Source of the DNA: Scortum barcoo
Taxonomy: Eukaryota; Chordata; Actinopteri; Centrarchiformes; Terapontidae
Direction: 5' to 3'
DNA: 64,000 bases
Assembly: GCA_023238725.1 (NCBI GenBank)
Contig: CM041538.1
Location: 3,850,380-3,914,379 of the forward strand
In this document: positions 1 through 13,698 of the stretch, piece by piece
How the letters are laid out: every line of letters begins with the position of its first letter
Numbering within the stretch: position 1 is the stretch's first letter
The notes under the pieces: generated by a model
The model's database searches: none
Seen by the model: the letters and a program-made list of their open reading frames with translations, nothing else
What the model was told of the DNA's origin: nothing
Translations under genes and position numbers: made by a program

Positions 1-770
1 CTTTTTATGAGAAGGTTTTAACACCTATGCAGATATATAAAACATGTAAAGATGTTATATTCATTGTTTTCAGGGTATCTGCAAGTTACAGAGAGTAATT
101 TCCTGAACCCCAAAAAACATCTTTGAATGTTGCATATACAGTATCTGCAGGTCATGTACAATCCAAAAGATATTTTACCCTTGGCTAAATGTATTTGAAA
201 AGTAAAGCATTTCTTATTCTAATTCTAAGCCTTGAGTTTCACTTTTGGGCTGGCAGTCTGAGCTAAATGAAAGAGGCAGTATGTGCAAAGCCAGTGAAGG
301 TGAAACTGAGAATGAGTGGCTAATTAAAAATAATCATCCTCATCGGTTGTTCTTGTAACAGCTATCTCAGCTACTCATGTGATGTATTTTATTACTGTTT
401 ACAGAACTTTGAAATGAACTGTGATATTTCTCTGTCATCACTTCTGAATGTTTGATTTACTCCAATCATTTATCATATATTATTTGTAGTCCATAACAAT
501 AGGGTTATCATATTCTTCTCTTATATAAGCCAGTGTGTGCACATACACCACCATGGCATCACCGATGTGTAGTTAGGGCTGGCTTCAAATAAATGAAATA
601 AAGTCAAATGATGTTGAAGTAATGGCATACTGTAGACAATCTAAAGCATTGTTTGCAGCACAGGATGAGGATCTCCCTCATCCTGAGGGGCTTTGGGGTG
701 CATGCCACAGTAAGATGTAAGAATAGAATATTTTGCTATTCACGCTTTAAGTTATGTCGTGTATGTTGTT

Positions 771-853
771 ACATTATGTTTATGTTATGTTTATATTATG
801 CCTATGTTATGTTTATGTTTATGTTATGTTATGTTATGTTATGTTATGTTATT
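771..853. repeat. imperfect (ATGTT)n minisatellite
   Basis: Repeated TATGT/ATGTT units, perfect towards the right end (about six ATGTT in a row) and interrupted on the left. Confidence 0.9.
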
Positions 854-918
854 TATTTATTTCTATTTTCTTGGCCTTTTAAGTATGAGAGGGTACTGTT
901 AAAACCAGAGTCAAATTC

Positions 919-970
919 CTTGTATGTGCACACATACCTGGCCAATAAATCTGATTCTGATTCTGATTCA
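919..970 (+). mobile_element. non-LTR retroelement 3'-tail fragment
   Basis: CACATACCTGGCCAATAAAT followed by CTGATTCTGATTCTGATTC. Many teleost L2-type LINE tails have the form TGACAATAAAG(CTGATT)n; assignment is from memory. Confidence 0.5.
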
Positions 971-1324
971 AAATGTTGTTTTTAAGACTTTCCCCTAATA
1001 TTTTTCTACTTACTTTCCCCTCTCCTGGATTAAAAGTAATTCAAATGTAAACAAACAAAAATCCCTCATTGATTTGTTTCATGTTCTTGTCTTGAGAGTT
1101 CACAAGCAAAAAAAGACTGGGAGCCACTGACATTGACATCTAAAGGAGCTTAGCTTTTCAATCAAATTTGGCCCAGTTTTCAGCGAGATATTTGGGAGTC
1201 TTTTGACCCACTCCTCCTGCATGTGTCATTAAACACTGGAGTCTTCGCTGGTTTCAGAGGCGTTAACTCTCTTTAGACTGACGATCCCTGCTGGACAGGC
1301 CTGAACACGTCTGCGGATGCTCAC

Positions 1325-1441
1325 CATGTTCCTGGGGTTTGACATGAGGAAGTGCTGAGCCACGTGAGCCGGCAGCAGGTTGAAGAGGATCCTCTTGTTG
1401 TCCAGCTTCACCTTCTCCATGTCGCCCCTCTCCTCCTCCGC
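1325..1441 (-). CDS. adcy1: adcy1 coding exon 15 (start of C2; last exon in window)
   Basis: Codons 812-850, from [17 protein letters not shown] to LMSNPRNM, phase 0 at both ends (acceptor CCAAG|GCG, donor ATG|GTGAGC). It opens the C2 catalytic half. The next exon, expected to start DLYYQSY as in the family, is not in bases 1-1324, so the gene continues left of the window. Confidence 0.96.
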
Positions 1442-4400
1442 CTTGGACAACCATCAGCACACAAGTAGAGAAAGAGAGGTGAGGTGAGCGCAGGTCCAAA
1501 GCCAAACTGATGCTCTGTTGTCTAAATACAATGAACCTTTGTTGGAACTCAGACCTCAAAGGTAGATGTAATTGCTTATCCTTATCACTAGAGGGGGATA
1601 ATGATTTGCAAACAAGACAAACCCTCACTGTCATTCTTAAAATAGAAACATACACACTTTGATCCACAAGATTGTGCATGCAAACAGACACACAAACAAT
1701 TCAAACACACGGTGAAAAGGAAATATAATTATATCAAGCCAGCTAAAATAATAATTACTAAATAATTACAATAGAGGATGGTGACTACAGCAAATGAAAA
1801 CAAATATTAATGATTCGCTGCATACATTAAAAGAGAGAAAGAGAAATCAACAGCTCTTCTTTAATATCCTCTCCCAATGAGCAGCTTCTGTGGCAACATA
1901 CTGGTAACATTCATAATAATCTGCACATCAACACATGCATGTGAGGTCTGAACTGATGCTGTAATCACCAGCTGACCAATGGATCTAAACAGGGAAGGTT
2001 CCAGCTGTCATCCAATATCATCACTAAAACTCAACCAATACTGGATCCTCAGACTGGTACCAGTAATGATCTGTGAGAAAAATGAGGACAGCATTTTGTG
2101 TGCGTTTCTATCTTAAAACAAGAAAGAACGAGGAGGTTTGTTGTAGTTGAATGATGAACAAAAACATTTTAGAAAATAACATGTATTTAAACAGGTTGAA
2201 ATAATCTGATTGAATTGGCAAAAAAATACATTAATTTAGCAAACAATCATGCAAATGTTTGTTTTTCAATATATATGGATAAGGAGCTATTTGAGTTTCA
2301 GTATCTTGATGAATGTCCAAATAAAGTGATGTACAATTTTCATTGACACTGTCTCCCCTTTTCCACCAACATGTAACAGGTTTCATTCTGGTTCATACAC
2401 CTAATTTTGAAACATTCGGAGCATTTTGACCAAAAATAAACCACTTCAGAACCCAAAAAGATGTTTCCCAGCAGAGATAAAAAAAAATAGCAGGTATTCT
2501 GTGTGAACTGTGACGACATCAGCGGGCGTTTTATATTGTACAGTTTGGAAAGAGAAGGTGGAGGAGGCAACAGTGTCAATCATTAACAGCTGGTAATTGT
2601 TTTTTTTGGATATCGATCGATGTAATGGCAGAACAAAAGCTTGCAGGTAATCAATGCGATCAATCATCTCGCTACAACTACTGTTTACTTCCACTCTGCA
2701 TTGATGATGCATCCTTGATTACAATGGTTCTGCTCAAAACTGGTGGAAAACATGGGCTGCTTCACTAGATATTATATGATATAGCACCAATATTACAAGA
2801 ACAATGAATGGAATTGGTTCCAGAGCCCGAGCTAAGTTGTTGAGCTGAAGGTCAAACCACCAACACTACTGCCATGTCCTACGCATTACACTGTGACTCA
2901 GACAAATGTGACTGAATATAATGTTTTTTTTCATTGGATGTACAAATATGAAGTCTTATGCACACGTGAGCAGTGACAGGTGTGCTACGTGTACAAGCGG
3001 ACATACCTGAGTTGCCCAGAGATAGTCGAGCCGCAGCTTCAGGTCCAGCTGTCTTGAATGCAGAGCCAGAGCTCCAGAAAACAGCAAGACAGCCAACACA
3101 GGGTCATACCCTCGTGTGTGGAGAAACCCTCCCCTGAAAGACACACACACACACACACACAAAAGCAAAATGTTTTTTATATATATATTTTATTAACCTT
3201 GTTATAAGAGAAAATACAAAAATGTGCTAATAGCCTCATTGGAAAGCAGAAGAAGTGTAAATTAAACCATATATTGGACCACAAACACACCTCTTTTCAG
3301 TATCACACTACACATCACATTCAGCTCAGTCTCACCCCACAGCTTGGCGATAGCCGCTGGTCTCCATGACGACGGTGTAGGTGACAGAGAGGAGGAGGAG
3401 CAGGAGGATCTTGGGGAGCGAGGAGACTCGGAGGTAGGGGACAATAGTGAGGGTGCCGGCCACGCAGGACAGCAGGCCGTACGCCATGTTGGGACAAGCT
3501 CTGTCCGCTGCTGTGCTGTTGTTGTCTGTGAGGACGTCCTCCACTGAGTCGCTGGAGTTTGTCCCAACTCTCCCCCAAGGGACACATCCAACCTGCACCA
3601 AGGGATGAAGTGAGAGAAAATGAAGAGGTTTACATAGAGCGCTAAACAGCTGTTATCAGTTGGACTCTGATGGTTATCATCAAAACACATAAATTAAATA
3701 GCAGTGTACGCTCTGCTGGAAAGGTGGGTTTAATCTATTTCACAAATGAAAGTCTGTGTCAGCTGAAACTGGGAGAGCTGAAACTAGTTAAGCAATCAGT
3801 TATTCAGTCAATAAAACTAGCAGTTCATGTAACTGTTAATGTTCAGGTTACATCATTAGAATCTATAGGTTTAAGACTTTGATTTGGAGGAAACTGTTTG
3901 TGAATATTCAATGGGGTTTATTATCCTACTCTGCCATTTTTCATTTACATGGGCTCAATGTGAACATCAGCACACAGTCGTTTTACAGGTAGGCCTTTAA
4001 AATCACTACACTGATTATAATTCAAAGGAGATTTTTTTCTTTCTTTGTTCTGCTTTTTCACTGTTGCTTTGTCACAGAAAAAGCAGTTTTAAGAAATCTA
4101 TTGACTCTGATTGACACTTAGTAAAAACAAACAAACATGTGCTTGATGATTAGATGGAATTAATCATGATTTAAAGGCTAGCAGGGCTATCCCTTTACTA
4201 CAGCCCTGCTCCTACACCTTTGCTTTATTGTATTTTACACATACAGTAATCACACACCCACACGCAGACACACACATCAGAGCCTGACTGAGTTCTGTGG
4301 CTGATGCTGACAGCATCCAATTTGTGTTTAAAATATTTTAATGGCTGTTTTACACTTGAACAATAAATGTTTTATTCTTCTGAGACTCTGCAGCACCATC

Positions 4401-7400
4401 TGCTCAGCTGTGATGTGTTATTCTGCCAACTCGTGTACTGCAGAGACTGTAACAGTGAAGTCTGCCGGATGAACAATGAACTGACACTTTCTAATTCAGT
4501 TATTCAGGCCTTTAAGCCATTGTAAGGTGATCACAGTATTATTGCATTGTAATCACCTATATTCTGCATTATGAGCCCTTAATAAATTCTTTGTGACATG
4601 TTTAGATGCACATTGATATCCTGGTTAATGTCGTCCTGATCATATTGAGGACATAATGTTGGCATAATACGTAAAGATTCTTATTCCAATCTTTTATATA
4701 TGACTGCTGCTCTGACTGCTGCAGCTTCTACTCTGTTAGATTTGTTTGAACAGGTTTGATCAAATAACTCTGACGATCACAATCTTGGCACGGCCTTTAG
4801 ACTTTCATGTTTTCACAGAAGTCCTGAATTACAACTTGGAGTTGAGGGGTTTGAAACGAGTGGACATTTAGGAGGTAGAGTGGGTTCAGGTGGAAGATAA
4901 TACTGAGTTGCATCGTGGGTAATGTAGGAGACTAAAAGTCAGTATATCTCAGTTGCTGCTACTTTGATTCAGGTTGACCACACCTCATAACATATAAGTA
5001 ATCACAGTAAATAAATATGGTAATAAATACTTTATATATGCTTTCTGATAAACTATAAAAAGTTGTGTCTTTTCAAAAAATAAAACCTAACTTGACCGGA
5101 GAGTTCAAGGTCAGAAACGAACATTCACTCAAATATTTTCACCTTTTTATTTATTTATTTACTAATTTTTACTGTAAAGTGGTTTGTAATGATTTTGCAT
5201 GATATTTTACTTCACAAATCATCGTTAAGAAATCACTATATACTGTACTTATCCACTGGCTGGGATCAAAACTCTTACCACACAGGCCTGGGTCACAGAG
5301 TAGGTGAGCAGAACGAGGAAGACACACAGCACTGTTCGGATCTGGATGGTGAGGCAGCCTGGTTGGCACTAAAACCGGAGGAAAGAGGAGGGGAGGTGGG
5401 GGAAAGGGTGGAAAATAGAACGAGTCAGTAAATGAAGCACCTGTTTATCTACCTCAATAGCATTTTGGACACATCATTAGCTTGGAGTGGAAATGAAATG
5501 AGCGCATTTTGTGGTGTGGCTCATTATCCGCAGGCCTATTAGAGGATATGCTTAAAGGATATGATGACAGTTCAATGTAGCATGATACCACAGTGTCATA
5601 TAGAGTGTGCCCGTGATGTCAAAGCGAATAGAAGTCGTCACGGTCACCCCAACCTGTCTGGTGACTATGTGACAGTCGGCATCAGCAATCGTGCATTTAC
5701 AGAGAAGGAAAACTGTGGAACAAAAAAATATCCCGCAGACGTCCTGTTTATTTACAACATTTTGGTCCTCAGACCTTCATCAGCTGAAACTGGTATGAGA
5801 ACACGAAGACGTGTAAGAATTTCAGAGTAATAGGCTATTTAAAAAATGTGACAAATGTGACAAGAATGTGTGGCAATAAAACAATTTTTGATTCTGATAG
5901 TTGTAATTTAGTCCCAAGACACTTAAAAAATACATGAAATACCAAACATTCACTTGCTCCAGCTGTTCAGATGTGACAGATTGTTGACACATTAATTGAT
6001 AATGAAAATGAAGTTTAAGTTACATCTTTGGGTGATCAGCATTCAGTACCAGTATTCAGTAGTTGTGCTCAGAGACCTTGACTGGATCCTGAACTTCCTG
6101 ACAGACAGACAACAACAGTATTATCTTTATTTATTTCAATTTTATATTTTATAAAATATAATATATTCTAATCCTATGTCTTGAACTTTTAGTAACTTGT
6201 GTGGTTTTCCTTCTTATCTTCTGAGAATTGTTAGAAGGAGACTGTGGCTCAAAAATTTCAGCTCCATGTAAAACCTCCACGTTGTGCACATGACAAATGA
6301 AATCTTGAATCTTGGAAACATCAACAAACATGACGCAAACAGGGTCAAACAGGGTAATATGTTAAAAAGCGGCATCAGTGCGAAATCTTCGTACAGAGTC
6401 ATGTTTCTGAGCAGAGTCCTGTAGGAGGAGGTCTGGGTGTCCTACCTGAACACTGGTGAGATGGAGGTACATGACACAGGCCACGTGGAAACACACACAC
6501 AGCACCAGCAGCAGCAGCACCAGCATCCCCCTGAGAGAGCAGAGAAGAGACCAGAGTGAGAAGGGCTTTCCCAGTTTTCCACTGACTGCAGTGAAAACAC
6601 CTTTCCTTTTTAATTGCCTCACTACACTCTAGCAAGATAGATCCAATTACGTTACATGAATGGGCAAACTGCAATGTGGAAAAGTGTGTGTGTATGTGTG
6701 TACGTACTGTGGGATCATTAGCAAATAGATAAGGCCAAACAGAGCAGCGAGGATCAGAGAGAGAACCACTGCACTGATGAAATGGTCGTCGTACACCTGG
6801 TGATACTGAGAAAAGACAAAACAAAGAGAACGTGTCAGCATAACAAGCATGCATCCTTCCAGATGTTTATCTGGGTCTAGGTAGGAGTGGGTCAAATGTT
6901 CTTTGCCTTGGGGAATCCTTACCGTGCTTTCACACGGCATTGTGGCATTGTGTAAGACCATTATTTTCAATGTAGATGATGGTTGTGCTCTCTTGAGCAT
7001 TTGCTTTAAAGCTGGAACATGTTTCTCTGGGCTGCTGCAAATGTGCATGGGGCACTTTGGAAGACAGCAGCATTGTAGATCAAGGTTGTTTCTTTTGTAT
7101 TCATGCAGAATTTGGTGAAAAACCTTTTTAATGTCTTCTCTATTTTGAACTCAACTACCACCAGTGGTCAGATCAAACAATCAGCTCCTGAAAACATGTA
7201 CAGTTAGCTATACCACACCTCTCTGTGAATGTTGATTTTCATTGTCCACCAAATGCACTTATCTCTATGCCACAAATTACTTGTCATTCTGGCAGGAATT
7301 CTCCAGGTTTCACTGGTGGTCATCCTTTGTGGTCCGTAACATCTTTGTGGTCCGTAACAACTCAACCTCAAACAAACTATGCCAGCTTGTGTGTTTGGAG

Positions 7401-10400
7401 TAAAAGACAGATGGGGCGTTTCCAGAGTGATCTGGCTCCGAGAATGTCCGAGAATACCTCAAAAGATGCTCAGTCGAAGCTTTGAGCGCCTTAGCATAGA
7501 TATCCCACGAAGGCATTTCACCTGATTGCATCCCCGATCTTATCCCTCTTGTTGGTGCCTAAAGCTCCTGAAACACAGTTGATATCTGGAGTGCAGCTGG
7601 AGCTTCGCCTTTAGACGCAGCATCAAGCATAACACAACCTGAGGGAGCCAATACCACCTGCTGTTCTCATGCTCCATCCTGTCCATGTGAACAAGACCTA
7701 GAGATTTTTAATTATTTTGAAAAAGCTGTGCGCTAGTCTTGTCCTGAACTTAGGTTGAAAAGTTGGCGCTTTAGTTGAAAAAGTAAAGAAAACTAAAAAG
7801 ATCAAAAGTTCTTCAACAACCATCAGTGTCTTTGCTAAATGTCATAGCAATTACTCCATCTATTGGTTGTGATGATACCGACGGAGCTCCGGGCGCCATG
7901 CTCGGTGCTACTTTACATGACATTAAGTTTGTGCCTTTTTGTTGTATCAGTTCAGATCTTACCACATGGCAGAGTGCTTGAAGTTATTTTTTATTTCTGC
8001 ATGACATAAAAGCTTTTTAGTGGCAAATGACATTGAATGAATCTGAATCTCTCAGAACCATTCATCTTGAAAGAGCTCAGTATGAAATGTTTGCTTCAAA
8101 TAAAACTTCTCTTATGTCAGGCAGAAACAAAGAATCAAAAGACATCAGATGTGCAGTTAAATCTAAACTTCTGGAACAATGATGTGTCGTGAACTCTACC
8201 AGCACCCGATGAAGGAAATCCTTTTTACTGTAGTTGTGTGGGAGTAAATAAACACTTTATCTTAATTTGTGTCTTCATTGTATTCTGCTGAGGGCATTTT
8301 TCCAACTTCTAAAATCAGCTAAAATGAGTAACAACTAACTAGTTTTTTTTTTACTGCATACAGGGTTTTAATTTTCTGCCACCAGTTTGAATGTCTAGAT
8401 TGCACAAAGACACAGACACAGATACTGACACACACACAGACACACACAGAGACACACACACACACACACACACACACCAACAGTCCCTGTTGTGTGTCTC
8501 CTTTATGGCTCTACCCACGCACACATAGGAGAAAGATATCACGTGTGCTGCTCAGACGTTCCCAAATCATTATCTGCACCCCCTCCTGAGAGGGTGGGTG
8601 GATTCCTCACACACGCACACACACACATACACAGACATCATAGACAACAGGCGTGGGAGAGAGGGAGAAAGGGGAGAAAGAGAATTAGACTATGTAGTGT
8701 GTGAGAGAAAAAGACAGGGGGGGAGAAGACGCAGTCACGAAGCATGTTATGCGTAATGAGGAAAGTATATATTTGCTGCATTTTGTATCTGTTTGTAAAT
8801 AGAAATAGAAGTTCCTGGCTCCTCTGCAGGCGCTCCTTGCGTGTGTGTCCTCACCCTGCGCTCCCTGTCTCTGCTCCTGTAGAACAGGGTGATGTAGTTG
8901 AGGTCTGATGTCTCAGACTCGGTCTGCCGTGCTTCAATGAGCCGCCCAATGTAGCGGTTGACTCGTGTTCCTGGTGAGTGCTGCACGGCGGTGGCTGAGA
9001 AGGACGTCCGACTCCTCAGCTTCTCTGACGCAGTCCGCAGGGCTCTCCGCTGTCAGGCACCAGAAGGACAACACAATCAGTCTCTGCAGGGGCCAGCCTG
9101 TCTGATGCTGACTGGCTCTCAACAGATGTGGCGAGGAGTTTTGTGAGGTCAGCACTTAGCACTGTGAGAATTTATTAGAACTTTTCTAACATCAGTGGAG
9201 GCCAGATGAAAAATCTACAGCCATGCTCGCCTTGCCATGTGAGGCTGCAAAGCTCTTTATACACCGGAAAAGCAAATTGTTTGATGAAATACAGACAGAA
9301 AACTTAAACTGGCAGCTTTAAGTTCAAATTTGTTCATTTTGAATAATAAATGTGCATTAAGCAGCAGACATACAGATATATGCATGTACCTTAAATGTAA
9401 TTGTTAATACAATACATAAACACAGAAAATGTAGAAAGCATAAACCTTTTTCACTGAAGGCATTTTGATATGACACAGTAGGAAAACCTCTGGAATAAAT
9501 GCTAAAATTAATGATGGCTAATTACTGACAACAATCAGATATAAATCTGAATAAGCCTACAATTACATTATGACAAAGAGAAAGCCTAATAAAAGAGACA
9601 AATTTACATTGTACATCAAGAAAATAAGAATACGTTTTGAATGACAAAATAACAACAGGTTCAGCCAAGTTGGTGTTTTCAGGAGAAATGTAGGCACTTC
9701 AGGGGAATCAGCGGGATACAAATTAACACACCTTGGTTGGAAGATATAAGACACCATAATAACTAATAGGATGTTTAGCTGTTAGGCAGCAGAAACATTT
9801 TAGATGGGAAATTGCTAGGAAAGTGCTAGGACATTTCAAGAATATAGGTTGCAGTAATCAGGTAGTGCATCAACTTCCTCCTGGTTGCAGGGGGATGTGA
9901 AGTTCCTAATTATACATGCATTATAATTTCTCTACACTTAATACTGTAAGCCTTACAGGACACCCCAGACTCTTGACTCAGCTTTACTCAACTATGTACA
10001 GACCTTTTTTCACAGCTGACATTGCAGAAGCACAGCGATTAATAACATTAATGATGGCTCTGTTCCATTTAAGTGCCTAAGCATGCACATGAACGAGGCC
10101 CTGGGACTGGTAGACCTAAATATCATGCAGCCATGATTAATTTTAATACACCTGTGTCCTGCCATGGAAACAGCCCATGAGGGCTCAGTCACACTCACAC
10201 GCATGGTGCAACTGATCCAACCCTTAGAGTTTATCTTTGCTCCACTTGTAGCAAAACTCTCCACATGTCCTGCTGATCTGAGAGACGGCATGCTGTTTAT
10301 AACTTTATTTGTAAGTATCTCGTGTACACATACAAAGAGCAGACCACGAGGGATGCAGTTATTGCAACGACAGGCAAAAGCATGCTAACCATGCTAACAA

Positions 10401-11918
10401 TCAGCATCTTATTATTATCTCCACCTTTTCACCTTGACCATGTGTTGCTTTTTAAATAAGCTGTTCTTTGTCAGCCTTGGGTATTTTCAGACTGAGCTGA
10501 ATGCTAAAACATTAGCAAGTCAACATGAATGCAGTTAGCATATATTGGATGTTTAAACACCAACATTTAGCATAATTTCAGCATGATAGCAAATTAACAA
10601 AACACACAAAATGACAACAGAAGTGTTTGCACTTAAGTGCTGAATACGGCTTGGACACACTTGTTGCCATGTTTTGTGGCTCAGGAAGTTATTGAGTTTT
10701 AGTAAACGGCTAAAAGTAATTTTTAAACAAGTTACCTACGTCTTCTTTAATGATTTAGTCTCACTGGAAGTGATACAAAGATCGTATAGCATCATACTCC
10801 CACGTTACACTATGCTAAACCCATCTAAACAAATCATTTAATCAAAGTTTTTGTCATAAAAATGCTCATTGAGTGAGACCATCTCACTCTTTCCTGTTGC
10901 ACCAGAAGACAGAATAAAGTAGGCTGCTGCAATAGTGTCAAAACAATGCCCAAACAAGCTGATTTATAAATAGTAAATAATTGCACCTCATTGTGTTTTG
11001 GGATAAATAAAGTTACCAAAAAATACCAAATACCCTCCAGGATACGTACTGACAATTTATGAACAAAGGATGTTGGAGATGCCATCAGAAATGTAAGCTG
11101 TTATCCAGCAGCTTTCCAATAAACTATGCCACATATTGTACGTCACATTGGTGCACAGTAGTTATTTTGAACAACATATTCAATAACTACACCACGATTA
11201 CCTACATTAACTAGAAAGTGCCATTACTGAGTTAGAAATAATGGTGCTCGATTGGACAGAAGATATTCCAGTGCTCCGTACCATCATCAGAAGTCTGCAC
11301 TTGATTTGTCATCTACCGTATGATGAAATATTATTTTGCCCAAATAATTTGCAGTGTCATAATTCCATTATGAAATTCCACTGTGTCACAACGCTGGGAT
11401 TTTGGCTACTTGGATAATCATGTAACAATGTGGCTAATGCTATTAGAGGAGATGATACCAGGCTGTGGGTGATTACCAGCAGTCATAATGCAACCTCATC
11501 AGAATCATGAAGTACTAATGCCTGGCCGAGCTCTCACAGTCGGGCGGATTACAGCTAGCAGGCAATTTCTGACAGCCAGACCTTGTGATGCCACAACGCC
11601 AATCATCAACAGACCAAGCACCGACAGGCCGAGCACTTTGACTAACTCACCTCTGCGTCAAAAGCAGATACACTCACAAAAATAATGTGAAACACATTAA
11701 CAAGCTCAAATATAGGCTCATATGCACGTATAAACACAATGCAATGTAATCGCATACATTATCCTCACACGCACACACTCTGCAAGCTTAAGAGCAGTGA
11801 GTCAAAAGTTCTTCATTGTATCTATTCCACCAGCATGCTTTGCAACAAGTAGTTGTAATGCGTTGTACTGTAGTATTTATGATACTGCGAAATCTATAAA
11901 TCCAGATTACAGTATTAC

Positions 11919-11953
<35 letters not shown>

Positions 11954-13659
11954 CAGATTAGGAAACCAAGCAGGATTTCACTCCATCACAAATGGACACA
12001 CAAACCCATTAAAAGGATTTTTCTTACTGCATAACCCACATTCATACCTCCTCTGTACAGTAGTGGTGCACGCTTTCGTGCAAACATAAGAAGTGATCTG
12101 GTGCACACACCTTGTCGTCATCCTCGCAGGTCATGACATTGGAGAAGGGGATCTCGGCCTTGAACATCTTCCTACAGTGCATGAGCTGAACCAGCAGGTA
12201 GCACACGGTCTTAAACTTCATTCTCTTGGCTGGTTTGATGTCTGACAGAATCAGACCTGGAAATATCTGGAAATGAGGACAAAGATGGCAAAATGAATAG
12301 GAAAGAAAGAACTAAAGCCTCCTAAGAGGTACAGAAAACATCTGAACTCCTCCTGTTAACAATCTCCTTTACATCCTGTAAATGAAACAGATCACTCAAT
12401 CCTCTGAATCGCACACACAAACAGTTCTTTATTCACGGCTGAAAACTTCAACCAGGCTGTGTTGTGTTCATTTCTCTCTCTGAAACAGCCTCCCACATGT
12501 TTAGAGTTGGTGCACCTCCATTTTGAAAACATTTAAACTTCAGAAATAAGACTTTTCAACCTGCTTTTACCAATAAACTTCTAATGTGTCCTTCTGGGAA
12601 CTGAAATCCAGTTATTTTTCACTCTTGATGCAAATACAGTAGAAGTTAGCATGTCATGGTACAACAGCTACAGGAGGTTTAAAAGCTGGTGTATGGATTG
12701 CAGCATTAATCGTATCATGTGTTGTATGTGGCTAGTAAGTATGTTTTCACCTTGATTTACAATTTTACAGCGCACACAATCAAAACTCCATCGCTAAGTA
12801 CAATGGTATCTGAAACAGCCAACAAATCACATTCAACAAGAATTTAAAAAATGGCTTAATTAAAATCAACTTGTGTGAAAACATATGTAACAAATGGAAA
12901 CTGTCTCTGGAAAAATAAATTTAAGACCATCAAATCAGTTTTAGTATTGCACAGTCTATTGTACTTTTACACACATCAAATATTATTGTTTGGCATGTTA
13001 GCATGTGTATAACATTAACTTTATGCTACAGCTGAGGTTCATAGAAAGTCAGCCATTTGTTTTAGAGGTACGAGTGAGTTGAACAAGTGAAAATTTTGCT
13101 CTTTTTATGGTGCTAAATGTTTTCAGGTCCACCCTCTAAAGACTTCCAGATCTTATATGTAGTTCTGTTCCTTAAAACTCCATAATGCTTTTTCCCATAA
13201 TCTTCCAGTTTATTATTCTGGAAACCAAAATCTAGTTTCTTTAAAGGCATAATGGGTAGGATTTTCATAAAACTTTGTGTATAAACTCACACAAAAATAA
13301 TCCCTCTCAATCATCACTTATGACACACTAGATGTGTGTGGTCTGCAGACACTGTTCTTTTTTTGCTATGCACGGGACGTTTCTAGGTGTCAGTCAGTTA
13401 CCAGATTGTAAGCTTGAAGGAACACACGAAACACATGCACACATGCACAACCTTTAATAATAAACATGAACATTCTTGCAGGATGCACTCGATGATGGAG
13501 GGAAAGGGACAACATGACATCTCTTAATAAAAATGATGTCAAATTGTAATGTGCTTTGGAGAATTGTCTCATTCATGGAAATAAAGTAGGCTCGAGTGGG
13601 ATTTTTACAGTAAACTGTGAGTGTGTAATGTTAGAAAACCTGGATATGTTAAGTGTTTA

Positions 13660-13698
<39 letters not shown>

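Larger units (their letters stand above)
1..1324 (-). other. adcy1 intron 15 (partial) with pentanucleotide repeat and LINE-type tail
   Basis: Contains TATGTTATGTT repeats at 771-853 and, at about 919-970, CCAATAAATCTGATTCTG with three ATTCTG units, the form of fish LINE/SINE 3' tails. No further adcy1 exon is recognisable. Confidence 0.6.

Noticed and set aside
5561..5830. 89-residue plus-strand ORF in adcy1 intron 11
   Set aside because: Overlaps a retroelement-like stretch (TTTGGTCCTCAGACCTTCAT); no protein family recognised.
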